DNA of 64,000 bases. Source: Dehalococcoidia bacterium. Its GTDB lineage: Bacteria > Chloroflexota > Dehalococcoidia > Tepidiformales > Tepidiformaceae. The translations under genes were made by a program, and so were the position numbers. Of this stretch, positions 49,707-57,631 are shown piece by piece (positions within the stretch are counted from its first letter, which is position 1; each line of letters begins with the position of its first letter). The stretch is from positions 165,287 through 229,286 of the forward strand of contig PQAO01000032.1 of assembly GCA_003104995.1 (NCBI GenBank), read 5' to 3'. A model generated the notes under the pieces. The model did no database searches. It saw only the letters and a list, made by a program, of their open reading frames with translations, and was not told the origin of the DNA.

Positions 49707-50761
49707 GTGGGGCGGCGGTGGAGGTCCGCAACGTCTCGCGGAAGTTCAAGGTGGGCGGCGAAGAGGTCTGGGCGGTCCACGACGTGTCGCTCAAGGTGGA
49801 GCCGGGCGAGTTCCTGGCGCTCATCGGGCGATCCGGGTCGGGGAAGACGACGCTGCTCAACGTGATGGCCGGGCTGGACCGCCCGACCGAGGGCGAGGTC
49901 TATATCGATGGCGAGCGGGTGGACACGATGAGCGAGCGGCAGCTCGACGGGCTGCGGCGCCACAAGCTGGGCTTCATCTTCCAGTCGTTCGGGCTCCTGC
50001 CGCTGCTTTCGGCGCGCGAGAACGTGGAGCTGCCGTTGCGGATTGCCGGGGTGAGTCACGGTGAGCGCCAGAAGCAGGTGAAGAACGCGCTCGAGTTCGT
50101 GGGGCTGGGGCGGCGCGCCGACCACCGGCCCTACGAGCTTTCGGGGGGCGAGCAGCAGCGCGTAGCGATCGCGCGGGCGCTGGCATCGCAACCGACGCTC
50201 ATCCTTGCGGACGAACCCACGGGGGAGCTGGACTCGGCCACGGCGACCGCGGTGTTCACGCTCCTGCGGGAACTTGCCCGGGCAGAAGGCATCACGATCA
50301 TCACCTGCACGCACGACCGGCTGGTGATGGAGCTGGCGGGGCGGGTCGAGGAGCTGGCGGATGGGCGCCTGGTGACGGGCGAGCACCGTGAGGTGTGGGA
50401 CCGCATCCAGAAGCGGGAACGCAGCCCGTTCGCGGCGGCGCTCCCGGCGGCGGAGGGGATCGAGGAACAGCCCCCACTGTCGTCGCTCATCGGGGCGGAC
50501 CTCTCGGCGTTCAAGCCCGCGCCGGAGCGGGTGCAGCATCGTGAGGCGGACGAGGAAGAGGCGCCACTGGCGGCGCCGCCGGATGTGGACCTGTCGCAGT
50601 TCAAGCCAGCGCCGCAGCGCCTTGGACGGAAGATGCCCACGCCGTTCGATGCTGAGGTTCCCGCGGAACCACCGCCGGATGACGGGGCGCCCCAAACAGG
50701 GCCCGGGGACACCGCCGAACCGGCAAGCGATGCCGAGCGCTGGGCACGGCCGCGGGAGTAA
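49703..50761 (+). CDS. ABC transporter ATPase with disordered C-terminal tail
   Basis: A 352-residue protein. The first 225 residues are a complete LolD/MacB-type ATPase ('GRSGSGKTT', 'LSGGEQQRVAIARAL', 'LILADEPTGELDS', 'CTHDR'). The remaining 125 residues are Pro/Glu/Ala-rich and contain a duplicated motif: 'ADLSAFKPAPERV' near 269 and 'VDLSQFKPAPQRL' near 298. The repeats look like short docking motifs. It is the last gene of the permease-ATPase-ATPase unit; the start overlaps the previous stop. Confidence 0.9.
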   Translation: MSGAAVEVRNVSRKFKVGGEEVWAVHDVSLKVEPGEFLALIGRSGSGKTTLLNVMAGLDRPTEGEVYIDGERVDTMSERQLDGLRRHKLGFIFQSFGLLPLLSARENVELPLRIAGVSHGERQKQVKNALEFVGLGRRADHRPYELSGGEQQRVAIARALASQPTLILADEPTGELDSATATAVFTLLRELARAEGITIITCTHDRLVMELAGRVEELADGRLVTGEHREVWDRIQKRERSPFAAALPAAEGIEEQPPLSSLIGADLSAFKPAPERVQHREADEEEAPLAAPPDVDLSQFKPAPQRLGRKMPTPFDAEVPAEPPPDDGAPQTGPGDTAEPASDAERWARPRE

Positions 50762-51586
50762 TCAGGCGCCGGCTGCGCGGAGGGCGCGGCTGAGCATGCG
50801 GAGCAGCCGGACGCGCTCTTCGGGGACACGCTCGGTGAGGCGGTGGGCGATGATGACGACGCGCCAGCGGGCGAGGGTTTCGGCATCGACGGGAGCGGCC
50901 GAGCGATAGCCGGTGCGGTAGGCGAGGAGCATGAGCTTGCGCCCGGCGCGGACCAGGACCCGGCCCCAGGGGCTGGTGTCGGGTGGGACTTCGCCGGCTT
51001 CGAGAAGGATCGCGGTGCGGGCGAAGTCGGCAGCCGGGTCGCCGCTGACGGCGTTGGGGAAGTCGATGATGACCGGGCCTTCGGCGGTGAGGATGATGTT
51101 GCCGGGGTGGAAGTCCCCGTGGCAGAGGCGGTCGCCGTCGGGGAGGGCATCGAGGACGGCGAGGACCCGCGGGAAGGCTCGTTCGGGGATGGCGGAGGAT
51201 TCGGCGATGGCGCCGCGGAGAGCCGCCCGGAGGTAGCGGAGGCCGGCAGGCGCGGGTGTCTCGCCGAGTTCTGCGTGGAGGCGGCCCGTGAGGCGGCCGA
51301 ACTCCCAGACGCGCCACGGTTGCTTTTCGACGATGCTAAGCAGGTCGTTGCCGTCGAGCCGCTCGAGGAGCAGGCCGGGTCGGCCGTCGTGGCTGACAAA
51401 ACCGCGCGGTGCCGGGACGCGGATACCGGCGGCACGGGCGGCCGAGAGGGCAGTGGCCTCGGTTTCGAGGGATGGCTGGCCGTCGGGCCAACGCGAGAGC
51501 TTGAGCGCGGTGGCTTCGTCCCAGGCGAACACTTCGGCTGCGCGGCCAGCACCGAGACGCTGGAGCGGTGGTTCGGCAGCTGCCAC
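50762..51586 (-). CDS. Aminoglycoside phosphotransferase (APH) family protein
   Basis: A 274-residue kinase-like protein from a GTG at 51586. It has 'EVFAWDEATALKLSRW' (Lys of the nucleotide site) near residue 20, 'LLLERLDGNDL' near 75, the catalytic loop 'LCHGDFHPGNIIL' near 155 and 'VIIDFPNAVSGDPAADF' (metal Asp) near 172. APH-fold enzymes phosphorylate antibiotics, choline, homoserine or other small molecules; the substrate here is not readable. Convergent with the ATPase gene end and divergent from the thioesterase. Confidence 0.85.
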   Translation of the reverse strand: MAAAEPPLQRLGAGRAAEVFAWDEATALKLSRWPDGQPSLETEATALSAARAAGIRVPAPRGFVSHDGRPGLLLERLDGNDLLSIVEKQPWRVWEFGRLTGRLHAELGETPAPAGLRYLRAALRGAIAESSAIPERAFPRVLAVLDALPDGDRLCHGDFHPGNIILTAEGPVIIDFPNAVSGDPAADFARTAILLEAGEVPPDTSPWGRVLVRAGRKLMLLAYRTGYRSAAPVDAETLARWRVVIIAHRLTERVPEERVRLLRMLSRALRAAGA

Positions 51587-51651
51587 GGGCGGGAGTCCTC
51601 CTGCTGGTTGTGGCCCGGGCCCGGAGGCTGGGGCGCGGGTACGATACACCA

Positions 51652-52473
51652 ATGCCCGATGCCATCTTCATCCGCGAGGGCGATACGTTCGTCCCGACCG
51701 AACTTGCCCGCAGCCCCTGGGGACCGCAACTGCTCCACGGCGGGCCGCCTGCCGGGCTGCTCGCGCGGGCCATCGAACACGCCGTGCACGACGCGGACAT
51801 GCACCCCGCCCGCGTGACGATCGACCTCTTCCGGCCGGTTCCGAAGCAGCCCCTGCGGGTTGAAGTGCAGCCAGTGCGGGAGGGGAACCGGATCGCGGTG
51901 CTGCAGGCTTCGCTGCTGGCGGACGGCGTCGAGGTGGCGCGGGCGAGCGCGCTCATGCTGCGGCAGTCGGAAGTGGAACTGCCGGCGAACGTCCTGCCGC
52001 CGGCGCGCTACGTGGAGGGGCCGGAGGGGCTGCCGATCACGGGGCTTTTCGGCGTGATGAACCGCGAGGGAGCATCGCCGGCGCTGAACCCGCTGCTGGG
52101 CGGCTTCCACACCACGGTTGAAGTGAAGCGCGTGAGCGGCGTGCCGGGAAGCGGACAGGCGACCGCGTGGATACGGATACCTGTGCCGTTCGTGCTGGGC
52201 GAGGAGATCTCACCCCTGGTGCGGGTGGCGGCGACTTCGGACTTCGGCAACGCGCTGGGGCACATCAGGCCCTCGGAGCAGGTGGGGTTCATCAATGCGG
52301 ACATCACGCTGTACCTGCACCGGCTCCCGGAGGGCGAATGGGTGGGGCTGGAGACGAAGGGTGTGGCCCAGCCGCACGGGCTCGGACTGGTGGAGTCGGT
52401 GGTGCACGACGAGCACGGGGCGATAGGGCGAGTGGTGCAGGCGCTGATTGTGAACCGGCGATTCGCGCCGTAA
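51652..52473 (+). CDS. Acyl-CoA thioesterase-like hotdog protein
   Basis: A 273-residue protein of two hotdog domains. 'GPQLLHGGPPAGLLARAIEHAV' near residue 25 and 'VTIDLFRPVPKQPLRVEV' are typical of the TesB-like thioesterase family (4HBT_3), and the second half ends with 'GLVESVVHDEHGAIGRVVQALIV', the second hotdog's characteristic strands. It would hydrolyse acyl-CoA thioesters in the cytoplasm. The GTG/ATG region overlaps the divergent kinase's possible TTG start, which is why that start was rejected. Confidence 0.85.
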   Translation: MPDAIFIREGDTFVPTELARSPWGPQLLHGGPPAGLLARAIEHAVHDADMHPARVTIDLFRPVPKQPLRVEVQPVREGNRIAVLQASLLADGVEVARASALMLRQSEVELPANVLPPARYVEGPEGLPITGLFGVMNREGASPALNPLLGGFHTTVEVKRVSGVPGSGQATAWIRIPVPFVLGEEISPLVRVAATSDFGNALGHIRPSEQVGFINADITLYLHRLPEGEWVGLETKGVAQPHGLGLVESVVHDEHGAIGRVVQALIVNRRFAP

Positions 52474-52717
52474 GGGCGGGAGGGGGCGCGGGCCGAAGAC
52501 ACGGAGATCCGGGCTGACCGGCAGGCTCGATCGAGAGGCGTTCCCTCACCCCGGTTAGCACGCCTTCTCCGAACCTTGGCCCAAAGGTGACGAAAATGCC
52601 ACACTGAGGCGGCATCCCGGTGCGCGCAGCGGACTGGAATGCGGTACGCACTCGTACGGTGAGGCCCATGCCCGGATACGACATTGCCAGCCACGACAGC
52701 CGCGGCGGCGGAGCCTG

Positions 52718-53266
52718 ATGGAGTCGGAAGAGATCGTCTCGCCGATCCTGGCCGTCCTGGCGATTGCGGTGGTGTTCGCGGCGGCCATCGTCATGTTCGT
52801 GGTGGAGCTTCCGTCGGGCGAGCGCGTCCGGGCTCTGGTGTACAACCACACGCAAAAGGCGATCTTCGTGATTGCAGCGACGGCCATGGTCTGGTCGCTC
52901 TACTACTCCGACTACGTCCACTTCACCCCCTGCGAGCTGTGCTGGTACCAGCGGATCGCGATGTACCCGATCGCGGTGCTGCTGCTGGTGACGCTGGCGA
53001 CGCGCTCCCGGCTGGCGCCACGCTACATCCTGGCCATGGCGGGGATTGGGCTGGTGATCTCCATCTATCACTACCAGCTGGAGCTCTTCCCGGACCAGGC
53101 GCAGATCTGCACGGGCTCGGCGGTATCCTGCACGGTCCGGTTCGTGGAGGAGTTCGGGTTCGTGTCGATCCCGTTCATGGCCGGGTGCGGGTTCCTGGCG
53201 ATCCTGATCCTGCAGGTGGCCGAGTGGCGGGCGGACCGCTGGTACGGAGATGGCGCCCCCGCCTGA
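52718..53266 (+). CDS. DsbB/BdbC-type disulfide bond formation protein
   Basis: A 182-residue membrane protein with four to five helices. The first redox pair is 'TPCELCWYQRIAMYP' (C-x2-C with the conserved W-Y-Q-R-x2-M-Y-P) near residue 68, and the second is 'QICTGSAVSCTV' near 128. It reoxidises an exported DsbA-like thiol oxidase by passing electrons to quinone. The window's exported proteins with paired Cys would be clients. No DsbA-like gene is seen here. Confidence 0.92.
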   Translation: MESEEIVSPILAVLAIAVVFAAAIVMFVVELPSGERVRALVYNHTQKAIFVIAATAMVWSLYYSDYVHFTPCELCWYQRIAMYPIAVLLLVTLATRSRLAPRYILAMAGIGLVISIYHYQLELFPDQAQICTGSAVSCTVRFVEEFGFVSIPFMAGCGFLAILILQVAEWRADRWYGDGAPA

Positions 53267-53270
53267 GCGT

Positions 53271-54446
53271 TCAGCTGGTGCGTGGCCGGGCGGCATAGTG
53301 CCGCGCATACAGGACGATCGCGATGGCGGTGACGGCGGCCAGGGCGGCCGCGACCCGGAACGCTGCCGGGGCGTCCCACCGGCCGACAACGAAGCCGCCC
53401 AGCGCGGGCCCGATCGCGAGCCCGAGGCCGCTGAGGGCCACCGAAAGCCCGATGAGCGTGCCCCGGTGGCTTTCGGGGGCGAGGTCCATGACGGCGGCGT
53501 TCCAGGCGGGGACCGTGAGGACATTCCCGGCGAAGACAACCATCGCGGCGGGGACCGCGACCCAGAGTTCGCCCGTTCCGGCGATGACCAGCAGGCCAGC
53601 GACGGTGAAGGCCTGGCCGGCGAAGAGCGGCTTCCAGCGGCCGTAACGGTCGGCCAGGTGGCCCGCGGGGATGTAGAGCGCGGCCCCGCCGATGACGGCC
53701 GGGATGAGCGCGACGGTAAGCCGGGCGAACGAGACATCGAGCTGGTGCTGGCCGTAGGGGCGGATGGCCGGCACGATCATCGCCAGCGCGATGCTGGCCC
53801 CGAGGATGATGACGCTGAGCGCGGCAAGGCGGAGCGAGAGGATGCTCCGGACCGAGGGACGGGCGGGGGTGTGGACGCGCGCGAAGAGGCGATCACCGCG
53901 GTAGTTGGGGATGCCGCGCACGGCTGCGGCGAAGGCGAGCGAAACCGCGACGAAGGCGACCGCGAACTGCGGGACATTCGACGATTCGACCATGAAGGCG
54001 CCCGCGAGCGCTCCCGCGCCGAAGCCGAGGAGCTGCGCGAGATTCAGGAAGCCGATGACCTTACCCCGGCGGTCCGGCTCGTAGAGGTCGGCGGCGATGG
54101 CGTAGGTGGCGGGCCAGAGGAAGGCAGTGGCAAAACCGAGCTGGGCGGCGAGCGGGAGGAAGAGGTGCTCGTTGCGTGCGAACGACATCAGGCCGATTGC
54201 GGGGAGCATGAGGGCGAAGCCGAGGAGCAGGCCGAGACGCCGTTCGATGCGGTCGGAGATGGCGCCGGTTGGGGTTTCGAAGAGGAAGCGGGCGCCGCCG
54301 TAGGCACCGAGGAGGTAGCCGCCCCAGGCGTCGCCGGCACCGAGTTCGCCCGGGACCCACTGCTGGAAGGTGGCGAAGAGAAGGATGCCGAGGGCGACCT
54401 GGACGAGGAAGATGGCTAGCGCGAGCGGGTAGGGGTAGCGGCCCAT
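53271..54446 (-). CDS. MFS transporter
   Basis: A 391-residue 12-helix transporter. The loop 2-3 signature 'PTGAISDRIERRLGLLLG' near residue 50 and the loop 8-9 'PAGHLADRYGRWKPLFAGQ' near 250 are MFS motif A. Overall style is that of drug/multidrug antiporters. Substrate unknown. The ATG at 54446 has GGAGG just upstream; a GTG 30 bases earlier is possible. Convergent with the DsbB gene and 140 bp from the divergent glycosylase. Confidence 0.86.
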   Translation of the reverse strand: MGRYPYPLALAIFLVQVALGILLFATFQQWVPGELGAGDAWGGYLLGAYGGARFLFETPTGAISDRIERRLGLLLGFALMLPAIGLMSFARNEHLFLPLAAQLGFATAFLWPATYAIAADLYEPDRRGKVIGFLNLAQLLGFGAGALAGAFMVESSNVPQFAVAFVAVSLAFAAAVRGIPNYRGDRLFARVHTPARPSVRSILSLRLAALSVIILGASIALAMIVPAIRPYGQHQLDVSFARLTVALIPAVIGGAALYIPAGHLADRYGRWKPLFAGQAFTVAGLLVIAGTGELWVAVPAAMVVFAGNVLTVPAWNAAVMDLAPESHRGTLIGLSVALSGLGLAIGPALGGFVVGRWDAPAAFRVAAALAAVTAIAIVLYARHYAARPRTS

Positions 54447-54587
54447 CACCTCCGGGCGCGGTGGGTGGCTGGTCACCGTACGGACTGTACGGCGGGGCGC
54501 CGAAACGGACGAACAGGCAGGGACCATGGGCAACCCGGGGCGGTCGCGCTACAGTTGGCGGCCTACCCCTGGAGGGAGGGCTTACGG

Positions 54588-55070
54588 ATGGAGGCTCCAC
54601 AGCAGATCAAGCCGGCGAAGCTGGCCGACTACCTGGAAGTGCTTTCGAAGGCGGTGTTCGAGGCCGGGATGAACTGGAAGGTCATCGAGAACAAGTGGCC
54701 GGGCTTCCGGGAAGCGTTCCACCAGTTCGACCCCGCGACCATCGCGGCCTACACGCCAGACGACATCGACCGGCTGATGGCCGACACGCGGATTGTGCGA
54801 AACATGCGCAAGGTAGAGGCGACGATACATAACGCGCAGGCGATGCTTGAGATCGAGCGGGAGTTTGGGTCGTTCGCGAAGTACCTGGAAGTGAAGCGTC
54901 CGTTCGATTCGCAGCTTGCGGATATCCGGAAGCGGTTCAAGCACGTAGGGAACTTCGCGGTGTACTACTTCCTGTACGTGGTTGGCGAACAGGTACCGCC
55001 GCACGAGGAGTACAGCGCGAAGCTGAAGGGCAACCCGGTCGAGGCGTCGCGGCAGCGCTTGGGGCGGTAG
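54588..55070 (+). CDS. DNA-3-methyladenine glycosylase I (Tag)-like protein
   Basis: A 160-residue protein. 'AGMNWKVIENKWPGFREAFHQFDPATIAAYTPDDIDRLM' and 'IVRNMRKVEATIHNAQAMLEIEREFGSF' match the core of TAG, which excises 3-methyladenine. The extreme N-terminus lacks the Cys-x-Trp and the C-terminus lacks the His/Cys set of the E. coli zinc snap, so it belongs to a shorter variant and activity is not certain. The ATG at 54588 follows GGAGGGAGG. Confidence 0.8.
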   Translation: MEAPQQIKPAKLADYLEVLSKAVFEAGMNWKVIENKWPGFREAFHQFDPATIAAYTPDDIDRLMADTRIVRNMRKVEATIHNAQAMLEIEREFGSFAKYLEVKRPFDSQLADIRKRFKHVGNFAVYYFLYVVGEQVPPHEEYSAKLKGNPVEASRQRLGR

Positions 55071-55189
55071 GAGCCGGCAGGAGCAGAAGGAGGATCGCGC
55101 GGGCCCCGGTGAATCCCGGAGAATGAGCTGTCTGCCAAGAGTGCTAGCGGCGCAATCGACGCAACGGACTGGTCGGGCCAGGCTCGCTG

Positions 55190-55248
55190 CCAGCGGGGAG
55201 TTGTGCGGAAAGCCCTCCCCCACAATAGAAGACGAGGGCTCCCGCTGG
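55190..55248 (-). terminator. Nested/interleaved inverted repeat after locus C
   Basis: Twenty bases past the metalloprotease stop. On the minus strand an outer pair CCAGCGGGAG...CTCCCCGCTGG encloses AGCCCTC...GAGGGCT and TTGTG...CACAA. The last two are interleaved, so a pseudoknot-like fold is possible. It may serve as a terminator or a 3' stabiliser. Confidence 0.4.
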
Positions 55249-55267
55249 GAATGCCGAACGCCGGTGC

Positions 55268-56272
55268 TTACGGGACCGAAACGATACCGGTGAAGCTTTT
55301 TGGGCCGAGCCCGCTCGCTGCGCTGTAATGGCTGACACCCGCCCAGTAGTATGCAGAACTGAGTGATGTAAAGTACGTTGAATTGCTGGCGTTGTACAGC
55401 CCAGAACCAGGTTTGTGCCACCCGCCTCGGACGTAGTTTGAGCCAGAAGAGCAAGCTGAATCTGCACAACGCCAGAGGTCTGAGTACGTATATGAATTTG
55501 CTGGCTCGTCATCATACCAATTGATGCAGAAAGTTCGTATGCCACCGTAGTACGATGAGCAATTCCAGCCAATCAGGCTGGTGACACTAGACAGGCCGTA
55601 CTCGGACGTCACTGACGATACATCGGCCGAGGTTACGGTTGTTCCATCCCCGCAACCGAAGTACGTGCCTGGAGCTAGATCCATGATTGTCAAGATGCCG
55701 TTGGGGTTGCAAGAGAGGGGACTTGTATGCAGATAGTGCTCGTTTAACCCCATGAAGTGGCCAAGTTCATGCCTCACAACTTCTCTAACTTTGACAGCAT
55801 CCCAAGTTGTCGCGGAGGAGACTAAGCGAAGCTCGCCACCCGTAATATAGTTTGAAAGCCGCGAACCATCATAGGTCCAGGTGTAGACCATGCAGGCCCA
55901 TGCGCCAGGGTTGCAAGAGCCCCAGACAAACTTGAGAGCGGCGCTCCCGCAGCTCACGGAACTATACTGTGTGAGTCCAGAAAGCGCGTTCTCCCAGTCC
56001 GAAATTGCACCACTAGTTTCGGTAGAGTATCCTCCGAGGTTATTGCACCAGGTAATTACCTGCGGAGTCGATGGAGTTGCATCGTTTCCAATGACCCAGT
56101 TACCGACTGTGTAGCTCCAAGAGCCGCCTGGATTGAACGAAGAGTCTTCTACCAAGTACCGATAGTGGCTTGCGCGAGCCGTATCGTAAGAGAGAGCGCC
56201 CGCGCTAAGACTAAGCAAGACAAGGCCGAACAACATCAAGCCGCGATTTGCCAGGGCAAGATGGTCTTTCAT
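55268..56272 (-). CDS. Secreted metzincin-type (matrixin-like) metalloprotease (locus C)
   Basis: A 334-residue exported protein. Signal peptide to about residue 35 ('GLVLLSLSAGALSYDTARAS'). The zinc motif H-E-L-G-H-F-M-G-L-N-E-H near residue 170 has the full H-E-x2-H-x2-G-x2-H pattern, and 'GILTIMDLAPG' about 20 residues later supplies the Met-turn, as in matrixins. The C-terminal 100 residues form a Tyr/Ser/Cys-rich domain ('IGWNCSSYYGG', 'LWRCADSACSSGSNYV'). The ATG at 56272 follows GGAGG. Lower GC than its neighbours. It is the last gene of the regulator-led locus C. Confidence 0.82.
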   Translation of the reverse strand: MKDHLALANRGLMLFGLVLLSLSAGALSYDTARASHYRYLVEDSSFNPGGSWSYTVGNWVIGNDATPSTPQVITWCNNLGGYSTETSGAISDWENALSGLTQYSSVSCGSAALKFVWGSCNPGAWACMVYTWTYDGSRLSNYITGGELRLVSSATTWDAVKVREVVRHELGHFMGLNEHYLHTSPLSCNPNGILTIMDLAPGTYFGCGDGTTVTSADVSSVTSEYGLSSVTSLIGWNCSSYYGGIRTFCINWYDDEPANSYTYSDLWRCADSACSSGSNYVRGGWHKPGSGLYNASNSTYFTSLSSAYYWAGVSHYSAASGLGPKSFTGIVSVP

Positions 56273-56304
56273 CAGGTATCCTCCAGCAATGAGCGTGCGG
56301 GGAA

Positions 56305-57051
56305 TCAGCGACCGGAGCGCCGCCTGAGGACTGCGCCGTAGCCGCCAGCGACCAGCGCAGCGGATCCAATGGCGAAGAGTAAGAGTTGCGGCAGCGCGGA
56401 GGCGCTGGAGGGGCTGCGGCTCGTTCCGGTGTTTGGAGGATCCACAGGCTGGCGAGGTGGCGTGAAAACCGGAGTCGGAGTTGGCTTTGGGGCGAAGCTT
56501 TCCGGAATGTCGATGCACGTCTTGAAGGGCTCGGAGGAACCATCCCTACTTCCGAAAATGAGCGAATAGCAGTATCTGCCCGCCGAAGGAATACCGAAGG
56601 GGTCTTCCTGCGCCCCTGGATTCTGAAGTTGATCGGGGGAATAGGCGAACAGGACGGGGTTTATGTCCGCCGGGTCCCTGAAGACCGAATAGCAGGTGGC
56701 TCCACCTGGAACTGCCGAGATGGTTAGCGTCACTTGTCGTGAGGCATCATCCAGCGTTATAGCCAGCAGTCCACTGGCATCGAGTTCCGGGCGCGGATTG
56801 TCGGCGGACGGCTGGACGCAGTTGATGGCTTCGGCGGGAGGCCCGGACGGGCGGGTAGGCACGCCGCCGGGATCGGCTGAAGGAACCTGCTGTGTGGGGG
56901 CTGGCGATTCGGGTTCGTCAGCTCCCACCGATGGCATTTGCACTAAAGTCGACGCTGCGCCAACCAGCACGACAGCCAAGAGTATAGCGGCCCGAGCGGA
57001 TGCGGCGGCTGAACTACGGGCAGCCTTGTTGGCGGCGAAATCGTTCGTCAT
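56305..57051 (-). CDS. Exported protein with Pro-rich spacer and C-terminal membrane anchor (locus C)
   Basis: A 248-residue protein. Signal peptide to about residue 42 ('ILLAVVLVGAASTLVQ'), then a Pro-rich stretch, a roughly 90-residue beta-rich domain with four Cys ('NCVQPSAD', 'ATCYSVF', 'RYCYSLIFG', 'KTCIDIPE'), a Pro-rich spacer, 'PPNTG', and a terminal helix with an Arg-rich tail. The end resembles a sortase signal (x-P-x-T-G, helix, basic tail), but the first Leu is missing and no sortase is seen, so a plain membrane anchor is equally likely. Starts at 57051 after GGAGG, 32 bp before the protease gene. Confidence 0.72.
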   Translation of the reverse strand: MTNDFAANKAARSSAAASARAAILLAVVLVGAASTLVQMPSVGADEPESPAPTQQVPSADPGGVPTRPSGPPAEAINCVQPSADNPRPELDASGLLAITLDDASRQVTLTISAVPGGATCYSVFRDPADINPVLFAYSPDQLQNPGAQEDPFGIPSAGRYCYSLIFGSRDGSSEPFKTCIDIPESFAPKPTPTPVFTPPRQPVDPPNTGTSRSPSSASALPQLLLFAIGSAALVAGGYGAVLRRRSGR

Positions 57052-57128
57052 ATGCGATCCTCCGTGAGTGTTCTTGCAGCAGCTGCGGGTCCATAAAACA
57101 GCACGGGGGGATCGCCGTGTTGATCGCA

Positions 57129-57443
57129 CTAACCGAATTGTTGTTCATCCTCGATCAATTGGGCCACCGCCATCGCGCAACACGCCGAATGTAAGGGTAC
57201 CCACGTGCGCAGCTTGTCGCGGTCCCCCTCGATCTCCGTCGGGTCGAAGACCCTGTGCGTAAGGTCGGCCACGTGGCGACGGACTGTGGCCCCAGTGCAA
57301 CCGAGCCTCTGAGCGATTTCTTCGGTGCGGTAGCCAAGGCTAAGGTGCGCGAGAATCGTGGCCTCGATCCGAGAGATGTAATGGACGTGGCGCTCACGCA
57401 AGATTGAGAGCAGTGCCTTTGGATCTATCCCACTCTCGAACAC
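57129..57443 (-). CDS. Small LuxR-like HTH regulator with W-x3-H-x2-CC motif (locus C)
   Basis: A 104-residue protein from a GTG at 57443 with GGAGG six bases upstream. Residues 25-62 are a LuxR-type HTH ('ILAHLSLGYRTEEIAQRLGCTGATVRRHV'). The C-terminus has 'KLRTW' and W81-x3-H85-x2-C88-C89 followed by an Ala-rich helix. It matches the locus A regulator in length, position of G5-D7, HTH and the His/Cys motif, so the two are paralogues. It has no receiver or ligand domain. It is 77 bp upstream of the exported protein and is likely to control it. A sensing role for HxxCC is inference. Confidence 0.78.
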   Translation of the reverse strand: MFESGIDPKALLSILRERHVHYISRIEATILAHLSLGYRTEEIAQRLGCTGATVRRHVADLTHRVFDPTEIEGDRDKLRTWVPLHSACCAMAVAQLIEDEQQFG

Positions 57444-57631
57444 ATTCCGCCTCCATGCTCGTCCGCGCGGCCACTCCGGTTGCCTCGAGGCACCCGGATC
57501 AACATACCACACACGACAAGGTGGGCAAGCGCTTCCCGCCGCGAAGCCCAGAGCGTGCGACCGGGGCCGTTCGGCGGGTGACGGGGGCAGCCGTCCCTGC
57601 CGTACAGTGGCGCGGGAGCAGGAGGGAAGCC

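Noticed and set aside
50762..51652. Longer start (TTG at 51652) for the APH-type kinase
   Set aside because: It would overlap the start of the divergent thioesterase and adds a low-complexity Pro/Gly segment; the GTG at 51586 fits the family better.
56305..57051. Calling the C-terminus an LPxTG sortase signal
   Set aside because: The sequence is P-P-N-T-G without the leading Leu, and no sortase gene is visible, so a simple membrane anchor is as likely.
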